From assembly GCA_007258455.2 (NCBI GenBank), contig VDFB02252616.1:124355760-124419759 (forward strand): a stretch of 64,000 nucleotides of DNA, read 5' to 3'. Under the pieces are notes generated by a model. The model was not told the DNA's origin, did not search any database, and saw only the letters and a list, made by a program, of their open reading frames with translations. The stretch comes from Sequoia sempervirens. Lineage: Eukaryota > Streptophyta > Pinopsida > Cupressales > Cupressaceae. Position numbers and translations under genes: made by a program. Shown here piece after piece: positions 57,800-64,000 of the stretch (the stretch's first letter is position 1; each line of letters opens with the position of its first letter).

Positions 57800-60540
57800 T
57801 TCTTTCAAGGTATAGAACCAAAAAACCCAAAAAAATTAGAAAAAGTCCTGAAAAATGGTTACTTTGGCAAAAACCTGGCAAATAGGCACCTTGGTAACAA
57901 CAAAAAAAATCAAAAATAAAAAAGTCCAAAAAAAATCAAAAAAAGGATCAAAAAAATCATCCTCTAGTGAAAACCACTTTGGTGGCACTTTAGGCAAGTA
58001 CCTCGGTGAAAACTTGGCAAACAGGCACCTTGCATAAATAAGCACTTCCCATCCACCAGGATCTTTATGGCTTAATCTACATCATCCATCCATTTCTCTT
58101 CCATCATCCTTTGCATTTAGGTCTCCCCGTCCATCACTCACCCACTCGCATCTGCACCATAGCTTGGTCCTGTGTTCGTATCATGATCCCTCCTAGTACT
58201 ACTCGGCCCATCCTCAAGGTCAGTTTGTCCTGCCTTTATCGGGGTAGTCTATTACATCATGCTAGGGGCACATTCTCATTGGATCGGATTCATTTATGGT
58301 CTTAAAGTCCTCAAAATCAGAAAATCCAAAAACGTCAAAACATTAGAAAATCCAAAAACATTCAAAAAGTCATTCAAAAATCCAAAAACAAGGTCATCTT
58401 ATCAAACTATGTCATCTCTAAGCTTGAATGTAGGCAAGGTTGATCTTTGATCATCCTCCAAGACATTTAGGTCAGTCCTATAGGAGTCTATCATAATAAA
58501 TTGACATCTCATCATGTATATCATCATCTATAAATTGGTCAAGTTGTTAGTTGAGCTACGTGGTCTCTGTGTGTATAAAGTAGGGAAGGCTAATCTGTTG
58601 ATTAGCCCTTGAGACCCCTAGGGTAGGTTTTTAGGTTAGTCTCTTGGTCAAAATCTCATAAAATCCCAAAAACATCAAAAAATCAAAAATCAAAACATCG
58701 CAAAAAATCTGAAAAATACCAAAAAGCAACCTCAAAACATTGCAAAATATCAAAAACATCCAAATATTTGAAAAAATCCATTCGCCTCATCTTGCTTACA
58801 CTCGCAATAAGCACCATCCATAATAAACTGATCATCATCATCAACCTTTGGCAAAACAGTCAGAAAAAAGCTTAGCAGTCTAAAAGTAGAACTCCAAACA
58901 TCAAGTCTATAGTCTAAGTTAGTACACAAGCAAGCTGGTTCTCTTCGTATCGGTAACACATCATCTGAAATGGTCTCATATCAATCATCCCTTATAAATG
59001 AAATGGTGTGATGCCATCCATTAACATGTCCTAGGATGAATCCTTCCTACAATGGGCATTATCTTTTGGCAATAAGTTTTGTTCATCATCCTTAGAAAAC
59101 ATATCCTCTTTCCGTTAGCGGTATTGAAGAGCATCAATTTGTTTGTTTACTTGGTATTTATCTTTTAACTTATCTTATTTTACACTCATTCCAAGGATGT
59201 CTTGATGATATCCCAAAACAACAGATTGAGAGAAATAGGAATGGGGCAATGATCGTTATCTTTTTTCTGATGTGCTTGTTGGACGCTCTTGTAATATAAC
59301 CTTGGCGAATACTTGCTTTGTTAGGTATGTGTGGAAGAAGTCTAGGGCAACTTGTTGACTATTACAAGGATAGGTTTACCTTTCCATGTTTTGGTCTGAG
59401 ATGTCTGAAACTTCTGAAGTGCATCCTAGCAAGGTTTTCGTATGTCAGGTGTGAACAAGAATACTCCTATCTGATTGTCGAGTCAAAGTCCATCACACTA
59501 AGTACCATGCCATCCTGGTTTGCTATACCTTGATGCATCGTACCACGTGTGTTATCAAACATAAGAAAATTTGGTCCTTTGAAAATCCCAATTCCTCGGC
59601 AACTAATCATCATCATCATCATCATCTACATTTGTGTCATCTTGCATCTTGTTGAAATGACTTCTTCTTTTCTCACTAACCGTACTAACAAAATACTATG
59701 ACAGTTGATCACCATCACCATCATTGTCATCAATCCTGCATCCACAAATCATTAGCATATTGCATAACATATCATATAGGAAACATACACATTGCATTTT
59801 AAATAGGTGCATTCATGACATCACATTCCACCCATTATGTGGAATTTCATGGCATTACATTGATCATTGCATAAAGAATTCATTTGCATTTAATAACCAT
59901 TTCATATTACCATTACATAAATCATTGCATAATATGAACGGAAGCATCTCATAATCATCATAATCATAAGCAATAGGTATATAAGCATTAATTCATTAGG
60001 CATACATATTATCGCAATAACATATCATTGCATCACATACATCATCATTTAGGATATTAACATTTGTTATTTGAACCATCTCATACCACCATCTCATTAG
60101 CATCATATCACGACCATCGCATCATATCATATCCATCCATAAATCATTTCATATATAGAAATTTTCCCACATATTATTATGTATACCATAGATAATATCA
60201 CATTTCACATTTTGCATTGGCATAACATAAATCATCATAACATCATTGCACATCATTACATCACATACATCATTAGAAATAAATGCATCCATAGAAACAT
60301 CATTGCAAAGCATATAGAAATAAACCATCCATGCATAAATAAAATAACACGGTACATCTCATCAAAATCGGCTCATATATATCATATCATCAACTATCAT
60401 AGTACAAATAATAATTGGATCACTGTACATATGTGTCAATCAGTACAAAATGCCAATTGGGCTATCAAAAACAAGCCCATAAAGCACAAAAGGTACATCA
60501 TAAAATCTGGATCATGGCTGATCTCCATGGATACTGCCCT
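57800..60540 (+). other. Non-coding 3' region with simple repeats
   Basis: There is no protein-like frame. At 57855-58035 a motif of about 40 bases (aaacctggcaaataggcacctt / aaacttggcaaacaggcacctt) occurs twice. At 58310-58770 there is an A-rich aaaatccaaaaac repeat like the one before gag. At 59610-59628 there is a short ATC run, and from 59720 to 60400 a CAT/CATT/CATA-rich tract. Long repeat-filled 3' regions are usual in large Tat elements. Confidence 0.75.
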
Positions 60541-62410
60541 CGCCCCTATCACTATGACCCTCTGGTGGTCTCTAACTGGCCCATTCTAAGTACTCAGGAA
60601 CCCAATCTACTCTAGGTACATGGTCGTGGTAGGCCTGGTGGTAGTACTCTATCTCTCAGATAACATCTTTGTAAGATCGTACTGGTACAGTACCCTGGGA
60701 TGAGGAGGTTGTCATACTCTCAATCTGCTATCTGCGGCCTAGCTTTGTCACTTCCTGTAGCTCTGCAGCCTATCTCTGCTGCATAGCCTGATCCCTCTCT
60801 GCTCTCAGCTACTCTCTCAACCCATGCCTGGTCTATCTCGGCTGTCATTGCCTATACCTGTGCCTGTAACTACAAAATTAAAGCATCTCATGCATCGGCC
60901 TGCCCTGCTGGCTATGCCTGTGGCTGCACATGAACCTGACCCTCACCCTCGGCTTGTGGTGGTGGGACTGGCGGATCCGACTACTAATCCTGCATGGGGA
61001 CATCCTCGTGACCTGGTGGAACTATGGGCACCTTTGGTGGATCTTGTCGGACCTCGATCCTTGGTCCTCGCCCTCATCCTCGTCCTCTACCCCTGCCTCT
61101 GACCCTGTATGCCTCTAGATCCTCACTTGGAATAGTCAACTGAAGAGGATGTCTGAACTAGTCTCTATAGGCCTATGTGGTGCCTGAATCTCCCAAACCC
61201 TGATCATAAGCCCAAGGTTAGACCACCAGGTGTCAAAAGTTATCAATCGACTTCGCAGTAGGAATACCAGGCCCCCATGATACCTGTGTCATGCTGCATG
61301 CAAAGATGGCCATGTAACCGTCATCTGGCTGATCCTGCGGCTCCCCAAACTGACATTGTACATGCCTAGGAAAGTATCTCTCTATCATAGTGTGCTCTGA
61401 AACCTGCATGTATCAGTCCTAGTGGCAGCAGAAGAGTTGTTCTGCATCATCAGCCCATCCAGGCTAACCGAGGTATGATCTCCAAGTGAACACAAGCATC
61501 TCATCTATCACTTGCCTCCAGTAGGGGATCTTGTGCTCTCTAGTGTGTGTGAAGGACACACCACCTTTGTATCATGCCACCAGGGCATCCTTTGCCCCCA
61601 TCTGAACTAGAACGACCCATGGACATAGTAGAGAAATGTGCTCCCAGGCCCAAATATGCAAAAGTGTCACCCCAGCTCCCAGTGCTCTGCCATCCATGTA
61701 TGCATACTCATGGAGATCCTTGTAAAATGAAGCCAGAAGGACGGGCCCCTACGCAAACCAAATTGGCTTGTCTCAAACCATCCTCTCCCAACAGTATCTC
61801 CATCCAAGACTGAAATACCACCCTCATCTGTCTGGGGCAACCAAACCTGAAATAATCGCTGCAACGACCCAATGGAAGGGAGGTGCTATAACTCTATACC
61901 GCTCTAGGTCGATTTGACCCTCATAGTAAATAATATCTCGAGTGGTGAGGACTCAGGTACATCACTCGCTTCCCTCATCCATGTCGTAGATCACCTAGCG
62001 GCCATGAATGGGCAAATGTAATATGCGCCAGACGTCCTCTAGTGTGATGGTTGCCTCACTAGTGGGAAGATGAAACAACGACGTCTCGCTGTGCCATCGC
62101 TCTGCCAGTGCTGACAATATCCCAAGGTATGTGCACACGGGCGTCGTGTAAGCAATGTGCCATGGTCCTGCGGCCCCCAGCCGATCTTGGTCTCTATCGC
62201 TAAAGTCCTGTAGGACGCTCGCCAAATCCTGCAACTGGTGCTTCTGAGAATAAACTCCCTAGGCCCGTCCTGTATCAGGAAAGTTGCCATGTTGAAAATT
62301 TTGGAAAATTCCTGACCTAACGCTCCAAATTCGCTTCCAACAATGCAGTTTGTGAAGGCGTCACAGTTTGAGTTTCTCAAACTCTTACGTTGGAGACAAA
62401 ATTTAGCCAA
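60541..62410 (-). pseudogene. Antisense plant mobile domain (PMD) gene inside the Tat element
   Basis: PMD proteins (MAIN/MAIL relatives) are plant nuclear proteins, and PMD genes are also found in some plant transposable elements. On the minus strand the first clear block (62234-61995) reads YLGILSALAERWHSETSLFH and LPTSEATITLEDVWRILHLP, the hallmark N-terminal PMD segment. Then, in shifted frames, come FYKDLHEYAYMDGRALGAGV with TLLHIWAWEHISLL (about 61720-61640), IPYWRQVIDEMLVFTWRSYL (about 61530-61470), ADDAEQLF, HTMIERYFPRHVQCQFGEPQ (about 61390-61330), and a low-complexity RGRGRG/PPKVPIVPP tail to about 60900. More than ten stops or shifts make it a pseudogene. It is embedded between integrase and the 3' LTR, opposite to gag-pol, so it should have had its own promoter. 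Confidence 0.88.
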
Positions 62411-62640
62411 ATAGCATCGCCACGGTGCACTTTCACCCTGGCGTCGTAGTTTTTATGAAAAGGGTGCCACAGCAGTGCAGTTTTCCAAACTGGCTTGCCG
62501 AGTTCGAGCCCAGTGGTGGAGTTTTTAAATTCCAAATTGCACTGCTACAGTGCAGAACAACTAAAAGTGGTGCACTTTAAACACCGAGCGTCGCTATAAT
62601 AGCGCTGCTAGAGGTGAGCTCCCCTTAAAAATAATAATAA
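62334..62640 (-). repeat. Inverted copy of the element's leader, upstream of the PMD gene
   Basis: Read on the minus strand, this segment has the same landmarks in the same order as the + strand leader at 46860-47225. These are gcgctgct / gcagcgcta, then a ttttaaactccatcgttggactcg / tttaaaaactccaccactgggctcg block, then aaaactgcaatgcttgg / aaaactgcactgctgtgg, then gtgacgccttcacaagttgcaacgctggaag / gtgacgccttcacaaactgcattgttggaag. Similarity is patchy, but the order is collinear. It lies just upstream of the antisense PMD reading frame, where that gene's leader or promoter should be. Confidence 0.65.
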
Positions 62641-63191
62641 ATGCATTAAAATGAAAAAACAAAGCGTCAGTTAGGGCCACATATTAGGGCACTGATGCCA
62701 AGTGGCCACTGGTATGTCCAAACTAAGTCAAAAATGTGTAGAGGAAGCTGTTGTTGCACGATATCATCAGGAGGTCAAAGCTCAAATCTTGAGGTTTGCT
62801 AGCAGAGGTGTGTGAAAATGACTTGAAAGTGCCCCTCGGGCACTTTTTAAGCCTACAAAATAGGGTTTTTTGACCCTCTAGGGCTGTCCTAGTAGGGTTT
62901 TGGACCCCCAAACCTATTTTTCATCCTTTCAGGCTTGTTTTTCATTGATTTATTGCATTTAGACACGTTTTTAGCCTCCCAGACCCCTTTCAAACCTGTC
63001 GGGCACTTTATCACCTTTTTTTTGCAAGATCACCCAAAAAATTAAAATTTTCATCTGATCTCTTGAGGGGGCATTATAATGGCATATTTTCTCTCACCAC
63101 ATGGTAGTGGGGCAAATTTTTAAATATCAAAATTTTTTGATTTTGATCAAGATCGTGTATTCTTTGAACCAATGCAACCAATGCATTGCTT
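62641..63191 (+). other. 3' untranslated stretch before the polypurine tract
   Basis: No coding signal. Several ggg/ccc-containing phrases such as cctcgggcactttttaagcc and cctgtcgggcactttatcacc recur loosely at 62830-63010. It ends shortly before the 3' LTR. Confidence 0.55.
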
Positions 63192-63206
63192 CAAAGAGGG
63201 GCAAAA
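63192..63206 (+). other. Polypurine tract of the Tat element
   Basis: The purine-rich caaagaggggcaaaa stands immediately before TGTAGACATC of the 3' LTR. Confidence 0.8.
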
Positions 63207-64000
63207 TGTAGACATCAAAAATATACTAATTGACATCGTGCACCTAATCCTGACTTACTAACATCATTTCTTCCTAAATCATTCTTTGATCTAACCATTT
63301 AATAAAATTCTCTTATCTGATTAAATTCATCAGTATCCTCTCTTGGTTAAATAAATCAATTTATCTGAATCAAGTCATTTCTCTTGTTAATTAAATCAAT
63401 CCATCTTATCTAATTATCCCTATTTAATTAAATAATCAAGTTATTTGATTAAATCCCTAAATTTTGTCCATTAAATTAAATAAATTAAAACCTTATTTTA
63501 TTTAATCTAACATCATCCATTTTAATCAAATAAATCCTAAAATCTAAGCCAAATAAGTCACATCATCTAATCTCCCATTAAATTAATTAACCCTTGATTA
63601 ATTTAATCTAATCTCATGTCACATCCTCTAGATAATGCAAGTTGCACATGAAAATAGATTTAGTTCATTTATTCAATCTCTATTTTCCTTACATGGCATC
63701 TTTTGGAATATTCTCTCAATTTGAATTCAAAAATTCCAAGTCAACATGTACATCCAACAAGGCATTTAAAACCTCTTACATGTCCTTTGCCTTAAGCAAA
63801 GTGGCATTTATTGCATTTTCCTTTTCCTCTTGCATGTCATTTCAACAAATTTGAATTTCAAATATTGGCATTTATTGGCACAAAACCCAAATCTTGCACA
63901 ACCATCATCCATTCATAGCTTGAAAAGTGGCACCATATCATTGGATGAATGTTAGTCCCACATTGCTCAAATTTGGGCATTCATCCATCTTGAAATCCTA
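63207..64000 (+). repeat. 3' LTR of the Tat element, cut by the window end
   Basis: Collinear with 45533-46382 of the 5' LTR, with a 55-base deletion near 63528. Both contain the tgtagacat start, the long AT-rich aaataaatc region, and gcatcttttggaatattctctc. Both also contain tggcaccatatcattggatg, up to gaaatccta just before the TATA box. The remaining about 420 bases should lie beyond position 64000. Confidence 0.93.

Larger units (their letters stand above)
45533..64000 (+). mobile_element. Very large Tat-lineage Ty3/gypsy retrotransposon, 3' end beyond the window
   Basis: The order on the + strand is LTR, 2.9-kb leader, gag, protease, RT, RNase H, second RNase H, integrase, long 3' region and LTR. 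The dual RNase H, the position of the second one between the first and integrase, the CX2HX4HX4C gag knuckle and the great length all point to the Tat lineage. The 3' region carries an antisense plant-mobile-domain gene. At least 18.47 kb are in the window. The 3' LTR is cut at position 64000, so its second target-site copy cannot be checked; the five bases before the 5' LTR are gaaac. In the first about 170 bases the two LTRs differ at about 16 places by eye, so the insertion is old. All proteins carry stops and frameshifts. Confidence 0.93.

Overview
This window looks like nuclear DNA from a large, repeat-rich plant genome. A gymnosperm such as a conifer is my best guess. The evidence is the plant telomere motif TTTAGGG in a long degenerate tract, Ty3/gypsy elements of the Tat lineage with two RNase H domains, a decayed Ty1/copia element, a tRNA-derived SINE and a PPR pseudogene. 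I found no intact cellular gene, rRNA gene, tRNA gene or CRISPR array. Nearly everything recognisable is a transposable element, its remains, or satellite-like DNA. The species call is inference.

Layout. 1-6.9 kb is AT-rich and gene-free, with a 588-base-period duplication at its end. 6.8-7.6 kb holds a minus-strand PPR pseudogene. 9.75-11.3 kb is a minus-strand Ty1/copia ruin in the order RNase H tail, polypurine tract, short LTR, protease, GAG-pre-integrase, integrase. 12.4-18.6 kb is a satellite block: small hairpins, a GTAT microsatellite, a GA-rich array, about 4.1 kb of degenerate telomere-like repeats, a palindromic satellite of about 0.7 kb, and a second GA-rich array. 19.5-20.2 kb is an unidentified decayed minus-strand coding region. 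A SINE lies at 21.3-21.5 kb.

22.4-37.2 kb is a nested structure. A gypsy fragment carrying RNase H is duplicated head to head (centre near 24,073). The right arm was then split by an 11.4-kb non-autonomous LTR retrotransposon at 25,262-36,675. That element is unusual: its LTRs are 5,274 and 5,151 bases, but only 989 bases lie between them, and these show no gag or pol.

38.9-44.35 kb is a gypsy element with gag and protease but no reverse transcriptase. Its gag has a glycine-rich segment, and a Pro/Ser-rich region follows the protease. 45.5-64.0 kb is a very large Tat-lineage gypsy element whose 3' LTR runs off the window. It holds a 5' LTR of 1,271 bases, a 2.9-kb leader, a Gln-rich gag, protease, RT, two RNase H domains and integrase. 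In the 3' part, on the opposite strand, it carries a plant-mobile-domain (PMD) gene. All its frames are broken, and catalytic residues of RT and integrase are replaced.

The most interesting points are the giant-LTR element, the antisense PMD gene with an inverted copy of the element's own leader upstream of it, and the composite satellite block.
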